NCBI GenBank assembly: GCA_036500345.1
Contig: DASYCE010000011.1
Location: forward strand, 124,001-188,000
Length of the DNA stretch: 64,000 bases
Source: Gemmatimonadales bacterium
GTDB lineage: Bacteria > Gemmatimonadota > Gemmatimonadetes > Gemmatimonadales > GWC2-71-9
Direction: 5' to 3'
The notes beneath the pieces are model-generated. The model was given only the letters and a program-made list of their open reading frames with translations, searched no databases and was not told the DNA's origin. Of the stretch, positions 33,820 through 43,539 are shown in pieces. Both the position numbers and the translations under genes were made by a program. Numbering within the stretch: the stretch's first letter is position 1; every line of letters starts with the position of its first letter.

Positions 33820-34161
33820 ATGGCCGCCACGTCCGATCTCCTGCAGGGAACCCTCGACCTCCTGATCCTGCAGACCCTCTCGTCCGGCTCGCTCCATGGC
33901 TGGGCGATCTCGCAGCAGATCGGCCAGACATCGAAGCAGCTGCTCCAGGTCAACCAGGGCTCGCTCTACCCCGCCCTCCACCGACTCGAGGGCGACGGAT
34001 TCCTCGCAGCCAGATGGGGGATGTCGGAAACCGCCCGACGCGTCCGTTTCTATTCCCTCACCCGCACCGGCCGCACCCGCCTCGCCCGCGAAACCCGCAA
34101 CTGGCGCGAATACAGCAACGCCGTCGACCTGATTCTCGGATCGGAACGGAGACCGGCATGA
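33820..34161 (+). CDS. PadR family transcriptional regulator (pair 2)
   Basis: A 113-residue winged-helix protein starting MAATSDLLQGTLDLLILQTL. The segments LHGWAISQQIGQTS, VNQGSLYPALHRLEGDGFLA and FYSLTRTGRTRLARE give the PadR fold. The ATG at 33820 has GGAG 6 bases upstream; an earlier TTG in frame lies inside that ribosome site. Its stop overlaps the ADOP start (ATGA), so the two are made together. The perfect promoter with a large inverted repeat lies directly upstream, which suggests autorepression. Confidence 0.95.
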   Translation: MAATSDLLQGTLDLLILQTLSSGSLHGWAISQQIGQTSKQLLQVNQGSLYPALHRLEGDGFLAARWGMSETARRVRFYSLTRTGRTRLARETRNWREYSNAVDLILGSERRPA

Positions 34162-36866
34162 CGATCCGCGCCATCCTTCGCGCGCTCAGGCTGATCGCCA
34201 CGCCGCGCGCCGCCGAGCACGACATCGACGACGAAATCGAAGCGCACATCTCGCTGCAGGCGGCACGACACGTTGCCCTGGGCATGGACGCCGACGCCGC
34301 GCGGCTCAAGGCCGAGAACGAATTCGGACCGGCGGCGGCAACGAAGCAGGCGGTCCTTGGCGTGCACGCCAATCCCGGTGCCGCGTGGCCCGAAGTCTTC
34401 GCCGGTGACATCCGGTTCGCCTGCCGGTCGCTCGCACGCCATCGCGTCTTCAGCGGTGTGACGATCACCGTGCTCACCCTCGGCATCGCCGCGGCGACGC
34501 TGATGTTCTCCGTCGTCTCCGGCGTCATCCTCCGTCCGCTGCCGTATCAGCATCCCGACCAGCTGGTGATGATCTGGGCCGATTTCAATGATCCGTCGGT
34601 CGCCGGGATCCCCGAACCGGTGAACGGACTGCAGATCGTCGGCATTCAGCAGCACGGGCGCGTCTTCCAGAGCGTGTCGGGCGTCGAGTCGCGGCAGATG
34701 AATCTCCAGACCGACAACGCACCGGAGCGGATCGACGGCGCCGGCGTCGACGACAACTTCTTCCAGACGATGGGCGTGACACCCGCGATCGGCCGCGGAT
34801 TCCAGGCGGGCGAGGAGAACCCCGGCGCCGACCACGAAGTGGTGATCGGATGGGATCTCTGGCAGCGTCGCTTCGCCGGCGACCGCGGCGTGATCGGCCG
34901 GAAGATCCTGCTCAACAACGAGCCGTACACCGTGATCGGCGTGGCACCGCAGCGGTTCAATTTCCCTGCGGGCGCCGGCATGCCGTCGACCGTCCCTGTG
35001 CCGGTCGCAACCGAACTCTGGGTTCCGGTGAAGCCCGCGCTGTACGGTCCATCGGAGGATCTGGCGGTGGCGCGCGTCAAGCGGGGAACGACCCTCGCCG
35101 CGACGCTCGCCGATCTCGACGACGTGGCGCATGCGCTCGACCTGCAGATCCCGGGCGCCAAGGGATTTTTCGCGATGCATGCCATCCCGCTGCGCACCCA
35201 GCTGGTCGGCGATGTGCAGGGGATGCTCTTCATCCTGCTGGGCGCCGTCGGCGTCCTGCTGATCATCGCGTGCACCAACGCGGCCCAGCTCTTCCTCGCC
35301 CGCCTGCAGGGGCGCCGCGGCGAACTCGCGATCCGCGCGGCGCTCGGCGGGTCGGCGGCGCGCATCGCCCGGGTCCTCCTCCTCGAAGCGCTGGCACTGA
35401 CCGGGATCGCCGGCGTCGCGGGCGCGGTGCTCGGCTCGATCGCCGTGGGGCTGGTGCGCCACGCCGGATCGAACCGGATGCCGAGAGTGAGCGATATCGC
35501 GTTCGACGGACGAGTCATTGCAGCCGCCGTCGCGATCACCGTGATCGCCGGCCTGCTCTTCGGCGTCGTTCCAGCATTCCGTGCAGGGCGCATGCGGCTC
35601 GCCGAGGCCCTCAGGCGCCGGGGCCGGAGCGGCGACTTCGGTTCGCCACGGACCCGGCGGATCCTGATTGTCTCGGAGATCGCCCTCTCCGTGATGCTGG
35701 TCACCGGATCGGGATTGCTGATCCGTTCGCTGGGGCACCAGCTCGGCGGTGATCTCGGATTCACCGCGCCCCACGGCCTCACCTTCGAACTGTCGCTCCC
35801 CGCGCTCGCCTATCCCGAGAAGCAGGGCGCGACGTTCATGGAACATCCGAAGAGCGTCGACTTCTTCCACCAGGCCCTTGAGCGGATCCGCGCGATTCCC
35901 GGAGTCAAGGCAGCGGCGATCGGCAAACCGCTGCCGATGAGCGGTTCGGAAGAAGGAACAGTCTTCACGCCGGAGAACAGTGATCCGCGGCTGACGGCCA
36001 ACGGGCACGCGCCGATCATCGACTACACCGTCGCGAGCCCGCAGATGTTCACCGCGCTCGGCACGCCGCTGCTGAATGGCCGCGACTTCGACGAGACCGA
36101 CCAGCACGACTCGCCACCGGTCGTGATCCTCAACGCGGCGGCAGCACATTGGCTCTGGCCGGGACAGAGCGCGGTGGGACACCGGCTCCGCCTGGGGGGG
36201 GCTCGATCGCAAGCGACCTGGATGACGGTGATCGGCGTCGTGGCGGATATGCGTCGCTATTCGCTCATCAAGGATCCGTCGCCGGAGATCATCGTGCCGT
36301 ACACGCAACGCCCCTATCCGACCTTCGCGCCGATGCAGTTCGTGGTGCGGAGCACGGTGGGCTCGGCAGCGCTTGCCGCACCGATTCAGCGGGCGATCTC
36401 GTCGATCGACCCGACGATTCCGGTGGCGCAGATGCGGACGATCGACCAGCTCGTGGCCGATGTGTCTGCCAACGCGCGCTTCGCCACGATCACCATGAGC
36501 ATCTTCGGGATCGCAGCACTCCTGCTGGCGATGGTGGGATTGTATGGCGTGATCGCCTATACGGTGAACCAGCGGCGCCAGGAGTTCGGGCTGCGCACGG
36601 CGCTCGGCGCCGGCCGGGGCGACATCATCCGGCTGGTCCTCCGCGACGGGCTCACGCTCACGGTGATCGGCCTCAGCATCGGTGCGGTCCTCGCGGTGGC
36701 AGGCGGGCGCGTGCTCCGGTCGATGCTGTACCATGTATCGGTGGTTGATCCCGTGACAGCGATCGCGACGATTGGCGTGCTCGCCGGAGCGACGATCCTC
36801 GCATGCGTCATCCCGGCGCTGCGTGCGGCCGGAGTCGATCCGCGCATAGCATTGGAGGAGGGATAG
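34158..36866 (+). CDS. ADOP-type duplicated permease (pair 2)
   Basis: A 902-residue protein of the same type as the other two large permeases here. The cytoplasmic N-terminus (DIDDEIEAHISLQAARHVAL and KAENEFGPAAATKQ) is followed by two MacB/FtsX units. Helices include FSGVTITVLTLGIAAATLMF near residue 100, the group MLFILLGAVGVLLIIACTNA near 355, and the last group IFGIAALLLAMVGLYGVIAY with VNQRRQEFGLRTALGAGRGD. It ends LRAAGVDPRIALEEG. No ATPase gene is adjacent. A very long open frame on the opposite strand across this gene is a codon-bias shadow. Confidence 0.93.
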   Translation: MTIRAILRALRLIATPRAAEHDIDDEIEAHISLQAARHVALGMDADAARLKAENEFGPAAATKQAVLGVHANPGAAWPEVFAGDIRFACRSLARHRVFSGVTITVLTLGIAAATLMFSVVSGVILRPLPYQHPDQLVMIWADFNDPSVAGIPEPVNGLQIVGIQQHGRVFQSVSGVESRQMNLQTDNAPERIDGAGVDDNFFQTMGVTPAIGRGFQAGEENPGADHEVVIGWDLWQRRFAGDRGVIGRKILLNNEPYTVIGVAPQRFNFPAGAGMPSTVPVPVATELWVPVKPALYGPSEDLAVARVKRGTTLAATLADLDDVAHALDLQIPGAKGFFAMHAIPLRTQLVGDVQGMLFILLGAVGVLLIIACTNAAQLFLARLQGRRGELAIRAALGGSAARIARVLLLEALALTGIAGVAGAVLGSIAVGLVRHAGSNRMPRVSDIAFDGRVIAAAVAITVIAGLLFGVVPAFRAGRMRLAEALRRRGRSGDFGSPRTRRILIVSEIALSVMLVTGSGLLIRSLGHQLGGDLGFTAPHGLTFELSLPALAYPEKQGATFMEHPKSVDFFHQALERIRAIPGVKAAAIGKPLPMSGSEEGTVFTPENSDPRLTANGHAPIIDYTVASPQMFTALGTPLLNGRDFDETDQHDSPPVVILNAAAAHWLWPGQSAVGHRLRLGGARSQATWMTVIGVVADMRRYSLIKDPSPEIIVPYTQRPYPTFAPMQFVVRSTVGSAALAAPIQRAISSIDPTIPVAQMRTIDQLVADVSANARFATITMSIFGIAALLLAMVGLYGVIAYTVNQRRQEFGLRTALGAGRGDIIRLVLRDGLTLTVIGLSIGAVLAVAGGRVLRSMLYHVSVVDPVTAIATIGVLAGATILACVIPALRAAGVDPRIALEEG

Positions 36867-37011
36867 CGCGACGACGGCGCCCGTAGCATCGACTTCCGCA
36901 CCACCACACCCCGCGGACTCGTTCCGATCGATTCTGTCATCTGTACGTCAGCTTCGCACCGCACTCGCAGCTGAGAGAAGAGTGTCACTAGCACACTAGG
37001 TGTTTCCCTGA

Positions 37012-37040
37012 TTGTGCGAATCGGGAATTGCAGTTAATAC
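37012..37040 (+). promoter_or_regulatory. Possible promoter before the PAS kinase operon
   Basis: TTGTGC at 37012-37017 and TAATAC at 37035-37040, with 17 bases between, lie in a locally AT-rich stretch about 100 bases before the kinase start. The match is partial. Confidence 0.4.
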
Positions 37041-37140
37041 AAAGCGAATCTTCTCAGCCGACAATCATTGCCTTCTGTGAGAGACCCGATGACAATCGCG
37101 GGCCGCGCTGATCGCTTTCTGCAGATGGCCGTTGCGCCAG

Positions 37141-38721
37141 ATGCCTGTGCCGTGGGGCGTTGTCGTGGCCGATAGCCGCGACGCGGAGTCCGCTGCGCTC
37201 ACCGACGCTCGCGCGCTCGCGAGTCGTTTCCCGATTCTCGAAGCCGCTCCCGACGCGATGCTGCTGGTCGATGCCGACGGCAGGATCGTCCTCACCAACA
37301 GCGAGGCTGAGCGACTCCTCGGCTACGCACCGGGCGAGCTTCTCGGCGAGACGGTCGACACGCTGGTGCCGCTCGGGCTGCGCCGCGGCCACCCCGGGCA
37401 CCGGGCGCAATACTTCAGCGATCCTGTCACACGGCCGATGGGGAGCGGCGTCGAACTGTCGGCTCGCCGGAAGGACGGCAGCGAATTTCCGGTGGAGATC
37501 TCGCTCAGCCCGATCGAGGTCGACGGGCGCAGGTTCGCGATCGCAGCAGTGCGGGATGTGACGATCCGCCGGCGCACCGACGGGAAGTTCCGTGCGCTCC
37601 TCGAAGCGGCACCCGACGCGATGATCATCGCCGGTGCGGACGGCAGGATCTCGCTGGTCAATTCCCAGACAGAACGACTCTTCGGCTATCCCCGCAGCGA
37701 GCTGATCGGCGAGACGATCGACATGCTCGTCCCCGACCGCTTTCGCGGTGGACATCCTGCGCATCGCGGTGACTACTTCGCCGATCCGCGCCCTCGGCCG
37801 ATGGGGAGCGGACTGGCGCTCTGGGGCCGCCGCAAGGACGGCTCCGAGTTTCCCGTCGAGATCTCGCTCTCTCCGGTCGACACGGAGGAGGGGACGCTCG
37901 TCACTGCGGCGGTGCGCGACATCAGCGAACGGTTGCGCCACGACGACACGCGCCGTGAACTGATCCAGCAGAAGCTCGAGCAGGAGGCGTTGGCGAGACA
38001 TGCCGCCGACCTCGCGCGATCGAACGCGGAGCTGGAGCAATTCGCCTACGTCGCGTCGCACGACCTGCAGGAGCCGCTCCGCATGGTGGCGAGCTACACG
38101 CAGCTGCTGGCCCGGCGCTATCGCGGCAAGCTCGACCAGGACGCCGACGACTTCATCGGCCATGCCGTCGACGGCGTGACCCGGATGCAGCAGCTGATCA
38201 CCGATCTGCTGATGTATTCACGCGTGGGGACGCAGGGTCGGCCGCTCGAACCCACCGACTGCGAGGCAATCTTCTCCACGGTCGTGACCGATCTTGCCCC
38301 GTCGATCGCGACGCGCCACGCGATGATCACCAACGACGCGCTCCCCGTTGTTCTCGGCGATCCGTCCCAACTGACGCAGCTCTTCCAGAACGTGCTCGGC
38401 AACGCACTCAAGTTCCACGGCACCGAGGCGCCACGGATCCATGCCTCGGCCCAGCTCGAACGAGACCATTGGCACTTCGCCGTGCGCGACAACGGGATCG
38501 GGATTGCGCCGGAGTATGCCGATCGGGTCTTCGCGATGTTCCAGCGGCTGCACACCAGCGCCGAGTATCCGGGAACAGGGATCGGACTCGCCATCTGCAA
38601 GAAGATCGTCGAGCGGCACGGCGGGAAGATCTGGGTCGAATCGGATCCCGCGAAGGCGCCGGGGACGACATTCCACTTCACCCTCGCCGCTGCAACATCC
38701 GGGACGACCCATGCGATTTGA
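37141..38721 (+). CDS. PAS-PAS sensor histidine kinase
   Basis: A 526-residue cytoplasmic kinase with no membrane helix. Two PAS domains (about 30-145 and 150-270) share the repeat text GSEFPVEISLSP and RPMGSG, so they arose by duplication. A coiled stretch leads to the dimerisation helix with the phosphorylated histidine in YVASHDLQEPLRMV, and the ATPase domain shows NVLGNALKFH, RDNGIGIAPEYADRVF and GTGIGLAICKKIVERHGG. The H-box matches the phytochrome-like class that pairs with small Rcp1-type receivers, which is exactly what follows. Several starts are possible; no ribosome site decides, so the ATG at 37141 is provisional. Its end overlaps the next gene by 11 bases. Confidence 0.88.
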   Translation: MPVPWGVVVADSRDAESAALTDARALASRFPILEAAPDAMLLVDADGRIVLTNSEAERLLGYAPGELLGETVDTLVPLGLRRGHPGHRAQYFSDPVTRPMGSGVELSARRKDGSEFPVEISLSPIEVDGRRFAIAAVRDVTIRRRTDGKFRALLEAAPDAMIIAGADGRISLVNSQTERLFGYPRSELIGETIDMLVPDRFRGGHPAHRGDYFADPRPRPMGSGLALWGRRKDGSEFPVEISLSPVDTEEGTLVTAAVRDISERLRHDDTRRELIQQKLEQEALARHAADLARSNAELEQFAYVASHDLQEPLRMVASYTQLLARRYRGKLDQDADDFIGHAVDGVTRMQQLITDLLMYSRVGTQGRPLEPTDCEAIFSTVVTDLAPSIATRHAMITNDALPVVLGDPSQLTQLFQNVLGNALKFHGTEAPRIHASAQLERDHWHFAVRDNGIGIAPEYADRVFAMFQRLHTSAEYPGTGIGLAICKKIVERHGGKIWVESDPAKAPGTTFHFTLAAATSGTTHAI

Positions 38722-39166
38722 AGCGCTGCCGCGGCCGATCGAGATCCTCCTCGTCGAGGACAACGCGGGCGACGTGCGCCTGACTCGCGAGCTCTTCAAG
38801 GAATGCAAGGTGCGCAACACGCTGGCGGCAGTCGGAAACGGCGTCGATGCGCTACGGTATCTGCGTCAGGAGGGAGATTTCGCCGGTGTCACTCGCCCCG
38901 ATCTCGTCCTCCTTGATCTCAACCTGCCGCGGATGAACGGGCAGGAGGTCCTCGCGGCGATGAAGGGCGACGAAGCGCTGCGGCGGATTCCGGTCGTGAT
39001 CCTCACCACGTCCAAGGCAGAGGAGGACATCGTCCGGTCGTACAACCTCCACGCCAACTGCTACATCACCAAGCCGGTCGGTCTCGATCAGTTCATGACG
39101 GTGGTGCAGTCGATCGAGCAGTTCTGGCTGGCGATCGTGACGCTCCCTCCGGATCGGCGGCGATGA
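38711..39166 (+). CDS. Rcp1-type stand-alone receiver
   Basis: A 151-residue single-domain response regulator. ILLVEDNAGDVRLTRELFKE carries the acidic pocket, LVLLDLNLPRMNG the phospho-acceptor Asp (about 70), VVILTTSKAEEDI the switch Thr/Ser and YITKPVGLDQF the conserved Lys. The long beta4-alpha4 region and LLDLNLPRMNG are typical of Rcp1-like receivers that serve bacteriophytochrome-class kinases. It has no output domain, so it probably acts by phosphotransfer or protein contact, perhaps on the hybrid kinase that follows with a 4-base overlap. Confidence 0.93.
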   Translation: MRFEALPRPIEILLVEDNAGDVRLTRELFKECKVRNTLAAVGNGVDALRYLRQEGDFAGVTRPDLVLLDLNLPRMNGQEVLAAMKGDEALRRIPVVILTTSKAEEDIVRSYNLHANCYITKPVGLDQFMTVVQSIEQFWLAIVTLPPDRRR

Positions 39167-41445
39167 CGTCGCCGATCACGGTTCTTCTCGTCGAAGACAA
39201 CCCCGGCGACGCCAGACTCGTGACGGAGCTGCTGCGCGATGCGACGGGGGCGACGTGCCAGGTCGAGTCTGTAGCGCGGCTTCTCATCGCACTCGAGCGG
39301 ATCGCTGCCGGCGGCATCGATCTCGTATTGCTCGACCTCGGCCTCCCCGATAGCCAGGGCGCCGCGACGTTCGACGTCTTGCACCGCGCCGTTCCCGAGA
39401 TGCCGGTGATCGTGCTCACCGGACTTGGCGACGAAGCGCTCGGCCTGCAGCTGATCGGTCACGGCGCGCAGGACTACCTCGTCAAGGGCACCGTCGACGG
39501 CGGCGCGATGTCGCGCGCCATCCGCTATGCGATCGAGCGGGCGACCTCCGAACGGACGCTGCGTGAACGGGAGTCGCAATTCCGTGAGCTGGCCGAGAAT
39601 ATCGACGAAGTCTTTTTCGTGCAGGCGGCGGATTTCTCACGGACGCTGTACATCTCGCCGGCGTACGAAACGATCTGGGGGCGAAGTTGCCAGAGCGTGT
39701 ATGACAACCCGGCGGCGTTCATGGACGCCGTTGTTCCCGAAGACCGGGCGGCGCTGGCGGCGGGAATCGCGATCAACAAGCAGGGCCGCGCCACCCACAA
39801 TCTCGAGTTCCGGGTGCAACGACCTGACGGGACGATTCGTCAGGTTTCGGTGCGCGCGACCGGGATCCGCAATGAGCAGGGTGTCGTCTACCGGATCAGT
39901 GGTGTGGCGAGCGACATCACCGAGGAGCGTCGAATTCAGGACGCGCTCCGCGACAGTGAGGCGCTCTACCGCCAGATCACCGATACCTCGTTCGATGCGA
40001 TCGAAAGAATCGAAGACGGCATTCTTCGCGAGGCGAACGCCGGCTTCGTGCGGATGTTTGGCTATGACTCGGTTGACGAGGTGATTGGCAAGCCCGTCTC
40101 CGCATTCGTTGCCGACGAGTCGCAGGCCGAAGTGGCGCGCAGGGTCAGTCAGGAGATCGAGGGGAGTTACGAGTTCGTCGGCCTCAGGAAGGACGGCGCA
40201 CGGATCCAGGTCGAGGCGACGTCGCGGACCCACGCCAGCGGAGATCGCCGTTACCGGCTGACTGCCCTCCGCGATCTGACCGAGAAGCGGGTCCTCGAGG
40301 AGCAGTTCCGCCAGGCACAGAAGATGGAAGCGATCGGGCGACTCGCCGGCGGCGTGGCGCACGACTTCAACAACCTCCTGATGGTGATCACCGGCTGCGG
40401 CGAGCTTCTCCTGGAGGATCTTGCGGCCGGCGATCCGCGGCGCGAGAACGCGGATGAACTCATCAAGGCGGCAGAAGCGGCGGCGGCGCTGACACGGCAG
40501 CTGCTCGCCTTCTCCCGCCAGCAGGTGATCCAGCCACGGGTGATCACGATCGAGAGCGTGCTGCAATCGTCGGAAAAGATGCTGCGACGGTTGATCGGAG
40601 AGGATGTGGCGCTGGCGCTGGCGCTCAACCCGGCACCGGCGACGGTGAAGATCGATCCGCACCAGCTCGAACAGGTGGTAATGAACCTGGTGGTCAATGC
40701 GCGCGACGCGATGCCGTCGGGCGGCCGGATCACGATCGACACCACCGTCCTCGATCTCGACGACGCCTATGTGCGATCGCACTGGCCGGCGACGGCGGGG
40801 ATGTACGTGATGCTGGCGGTGACCGACACCGGGATCGGGATGGATGAATCAACCCGGGCCCGGATCTTCGAGCCGTTCTTCACCACCAAGGAGATGGGGA
40901 AAGGGACCGGTCTCGGCCTGTCGATGGTATACGGCATCGTGCGGCAGAGCGGCGGGTTCATTTGGGTCTACAGCGAGCCGGGTCGCGGTGCCACCTTCAA
41001 GATCTACCTGCCGCTGGTCGACGGCTCGGCGGACGTGGTTGATCATGTGACGGAAATCGGGGCCGCCCCGACCGGCACCGAGACGATCCTCCTGGTGGAA
41101 GACGAGGAGGCGGTGCGGTCAGTGGTCCGGCAGGCGCTCGACCGGCATGGTTACAAGGTCCTGGTGGCACCGGACGGTGCAGCGGCGATTGGAATCCTCA
41201 CTGCGTCGGACCAGCCGGTGCACCTGCTGATCACCGACGTGGTGATGCCGGGGCTGAGTGGGCGGCAGTTGGCGGAGCAATTCGCAACGATGCGTCCCGC
41301 TGCACGAATTCTGTTCATGTCGGGATATACCACCGATGCGGTGGTGCGTCATGGCGTCCTCGACCCGGGGATCGCCTATTTGCAGAAGCCGTTTTCGCCG
41401 GCGGCGCTGCTGCGGAAGGTGAGGCAGGTCCTCGACGGGCGGTGA
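39163..41445 (+). CDS. Hybrid histidine kinase REC-PAS-PAS-HisKA-HATPase-REC
   Basis: A 760-residue cytoplasmic protein. An N-terminal receiver (1-125; LVLLDLGLPDSQG) is followed by two PAS domains (about 135-255 and 260-375), a dimerisation domain with the histidine in GRLAGGVAHDFNNLLMVITG, the ATPase domain (NLVVNARDAM, DTGIGMDESTRARIFEPFF, GKGTGLGLSMVYGIV) and a C-terminal receiver (LLITDVVMPGLSG, Asp about 695). The AHDFNNLL H-box is the class used by many NtrC-like and chemosensory kinases. Two receivers allow internal phosphorelay. It shares a 4-base overlap with the receiver gene upstream, so the three make one signalling unit whose signal is unknown. Confidence 0.93.
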   Translation: MTSPITVLLVEDNPGDARLVTELLRDATGATCQVESVARLLIALERIAAGGIDLVLLDLGLPDSQGAATFDVLHRAVPEMPVIVLTGLGDEALGLQLIGHGAQDYLVKGTVDGGAMSRAIRYAIERATSERTLRERESQFRELAENIDEVFFVQAADFSRTLYISPAYETIWGRSCQSVYDNPAAFMDAVVPEDRAALAAGIAINKQGRATHNLEFRVQRPDGTIRQVSVRATGIRNEQGVVYRISGVASDITEERRIQDALRDSEALYRQITDTSFDAIERIEDGILREANAGFVRMFGYDSVDEVIGKPVSAFVADESQAEVARRVSQEIEGSYEFVGLRKDGARIQVEATSRTHASGDRRYRLTALRDLTEKRVLEEQFRQAQKMEAIGRLAGGVAHDFNNLLMVITGCGELLLEDLAAGDPRRENADELIKAAEAAAALTRQLLAFSRQQVIQPRVITIESVLQSSEKMLRRLIGEDVALALALNPAPATVKIDPHQLEQVVMNLVVNARDAMPSGGRITIDTTVLDLDDAYVRSHWPATAGMYVMLAVTDTGIGMDESTRARIFEPFFTTKEMGKGTGLGLSMVYGIVRQSGGFIWVYSEPGRGATFKIYLPLVDGSADVVDHVTEIGAAPTGTETILLVEDEEAVRSVVRQALDRHGYKVLVAPDGAAAIGILTASDQPVHLLITDVVMPGLSGRQLAEQFATMRPAARILFMSGYTTDAVVRHGVLDPGIAYLQKPFSPAALLRKVRQVLDGR

Positions 41446-41475
41446 TGCGTGTCGGCGGCGATTCGGGAGACTGGA

Positions 41476-43137
41476 TCAGCGTGGTGCCGCGTCGGATGCC
41501 GCAAGCACGAGCGCATCGTCAAGTGATGCCGCCAGATTCTCACGGCCAATTTCATCGAGACGCTGTGACCGTTCGAGCGCAACGAGCGGCTGCGCGTGGA
41601 CACCGGCGAGTATTACGCGGGTCCCGCCACGACGCGCCTGGCGCACCAGCTCACCCAGGACATGAATTCCGGTGGCATCGATCGCCGGCACATGCCGCAT
41701 CCGGAGAATCAGCACCCGCGGCCGTGCCGCCACCTGCCCCAGCGCGTTCTTGAACGACTCCGCGGCACCGAAGAAGAAGGGGCCGTTGATCTCGTACACC
41801 TCCACCCCGACCGGAATCGTCCTGGGACGAATCAGCTCGTCGTCCTCGCCATCGGACGATCCGGGGTCCCGCAACTCGCGGGTAATCATCGTCACGTTGG
41901 TGACCTCGGCCATCCGCCTCATGAACAGGAACGCGGCAAGGACCATCCCGACTTCGATCGCAACGGTCAGGTCGACTAGTACCGTGAGCGTGAACGTCGC
42001 GAGCAGAACGAGGACATCGCTCGCGGGAGCGCGCAGGTCGCTGACGAAGGTGCGCCACTCGCTCATGTGGTAGGCGACGATGACGAGGATCGCCGCGAGT
42101 GCCGAAAGCGGAATCAGCGCCGCCCATCGGCCCACGAATAGGGTGATGGCGAGGAGCGTGAGCGCGTGCACCATCCCGGCGACCGGGGTGCGCCCGCCGT
42201 TCTTGATGTTGGTGGCGGTGCGCGCAATGGCGCCAGTCGCCGGAATGCCGCCAAAGATCGGCGAGACGATGTTGGCGATCCCCTGCGCCACCAGTTCCAT
42301 GTTCGAGCGGTGCCGACCGCCGATCATCCCGTCGGCGACCACTGCGGAGAGGAGCGATTCCACCGCCGCCAGGATGGCGATGGTGAACGCGGGGCCGATC
42401 AGCGCGCCGGCCCGCGCCAGCGTGACGCGCGGAATGACCGGCATCGGCAGGCCGGCATGCACGCCACCGAATCGGGTCCCGATCGTTTCCACCGGCAAAC
42501 GAAACACGGTGGCGACGACCGTGCTGGCGATCAGTGCCACGAACGGGCCCGGGATGCGGCGGCTGATCTTCGGCCACGCAATCATCGTCAGCAGCGATCC
42601 GGCGGCGATCGCGAGCGCCCAGAGGTTGATGTCGTGCCAGTGACTGCCGAATGCTGTCCACCGCGGGACGAACGCCGCGGGCACCGCACCCATGCGCAGC
42701 CCGAAGAAGTCCTTGACCTGGCTCGACAGGATGATGATCGCGATGCCGCTGGTGAAGCCGATGATCACCGGATGTGGCACGAACTTGATCGCCGAGCCGA
42801 AGCGCGCCAGCCCCAGTGCGACGAGAATGACGCCGGCCATGAGCGTGGCGATGGCAAGACCGTCGACGCCGTACTGCTGCACGATCCCGTACACGATCAC
42901 GATGAACGCCCCGGTCGGCCCGCCGATCTGCACGCGGGAGCCACCGAGCGCAGAGATCAGAAAACCGGCGATGATCGCGGTGTACAGGCCGCGCTCGGGG
43001 GAGACGCCACTCGCGATGGCGAAGGCGATCGCCAACGGGAGCGCCACAATGCCGACGATGACGCCGGCGGTGGCATCCGCCATGAACTGATGGCGGTCGT
43101 AGTCCCTGAGGGTTGTGGCGAGCTTGGGTAGCAACAT
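41476..43137 (-). CDS. SulP family anion transporter with STAS domain
   Basis: A 553-residue protein with about 12 membrane helices. The start [20 protein letters not shown], the segment [20 protein letters not shown] and [22 protein letters not shown] are SulP signatures. A C-terminal STAS domain (from about residue 435) has the text [20 protein letters not shown] and [15 protein letters not shown]. SulP members move sulfate, bicarbonate or other anions with sodium or protons; the substrate is not determined by sequence. It lies downstream of a receiver gene by 27 bases on the same strand. Confidence 0.95.
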   Translation of the reverse strand: MLLPKLATTLRDYDRHQFMADATAGVIVGIVALPLAIAFAIASGVSPERGLYTAIIAGFLISALGGSRVQIGGPTGAFIVIVYGIVQQYGVDGLAIATLMAGVILVALGLARFGSAIKFVPHPVIIGFTSGIAIIILSSQVKDFFGLRMGAVPAAFVPRWTAFGSHWHDINLWALAIAAGSLLTMIAWPKISRRIPGPFVALIASTVVATVFRLPVETIGTRFGGVHAGLPMPVIPRVTLARAGALIGPAFTIAILAAVESLLSAVVADGMIGGRHRSNMELVAQGIANIVSPIFGGIPATGAIARTATNIKNGGRTPVAGMVHALTLLAITLFVGRWAALIPLSALAAILVIVAYHMSEWRTFVSDLRAPASDVLVLLATFTLTVLVDLTVAIEVGMVLAAFLFMRRMAEVTNVTMITRELRDPGSSDGEDDELIRPRTIPVGVEVYEINGPFFFGAAESFKNALGQVAARPRVLILRMRHVPAIDATGIHVLGELVRQARRGGTRVILAGVHAQPLVALERSQRLDEIGRENLAASLDDALVLAASDAAPR

Positions 43138-43164
43138 TCGAGTTGGGTGAGCGTCCCGAGCCCG

Positions 43165-43539
43165 TCAGGCGGCGTTGGGGAGGAGCCGGCGGATCTCGGC
43201 GACGAGGTCGTCGAAGAGGAACGGCTTGCTCATGAAGGCGTTGGCACCTGCAGCAAACGCCGCACGCTGATCCTCCGGCGCATCGCGCGCAGTGAGCATC
43301 AGGATCGGTACGGTGCGGCCGTCGGCGCGGAACGACCGCGCGATGTCGATCCCGCTCTTGCGCGGCAGCATGTGATCGAGAAGCACGAGATCGACGTCGT
43401 CACCGATCTTCGCCTGCGCGTCTTCGCCGGTCGTCGCCCATTCCACGTCGAACCCTTCATCGCGCAAGCCATGGGCAATGAAGCTCCCGACGCGGGGGTC
43501 GTCTTCGACGAGCAGGAGGCGCAGCGGCGCTTTCGTCAT
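43165..43539 (-). CDS. Stand-alone receiver protein
   Basis: A 124-residue single receiver domain. LRLLLVEDDPRVGSFIAHGL, the Asp in LVLLDHMLPRKSGID, LMLTARDAPEDQ and FMSKPFLFDDLV give all conserved positions. It resembles the receiver of the OmpR-type regulator next to it, so duplication is likely, but it has lost or never had an output domain. Its start overlaps that regulator's stop by 4 bases, which suggests that both serve the GAF kinase upstream. Confidence 0.93.
   Translation of the reverse strand: MTKAPLRLLLVEDDPRVGSFIAHGLRDEGFDVEWATTGEDAQAKIGDDVDLVLLDHMLPRKSGIDIARSFRADGRTVPILMLTARDAPEDQRAAFAAGANAFMSKPFLFDDLVAEIRRLLPNAA

Noticed and set aside
34050-36734. 894-codon open frame on the minus strand across the second ADOP permease
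   Set aside because: It is antisense to a clear permease gene, has an Arg/His/Asp-rich composition typical of GC-skewed shadows and no recognisable domain. Similar long shadows lie opposite the kinase at 16992-18956 and elsewhere.
37090-37173. 28-codon frame starting ATG 37090 before the PAS kinase
   Set aside because: Poor ribosome site and overlap with the kinase start in another frame; kept only as a reason why the kinase start is uncertain.
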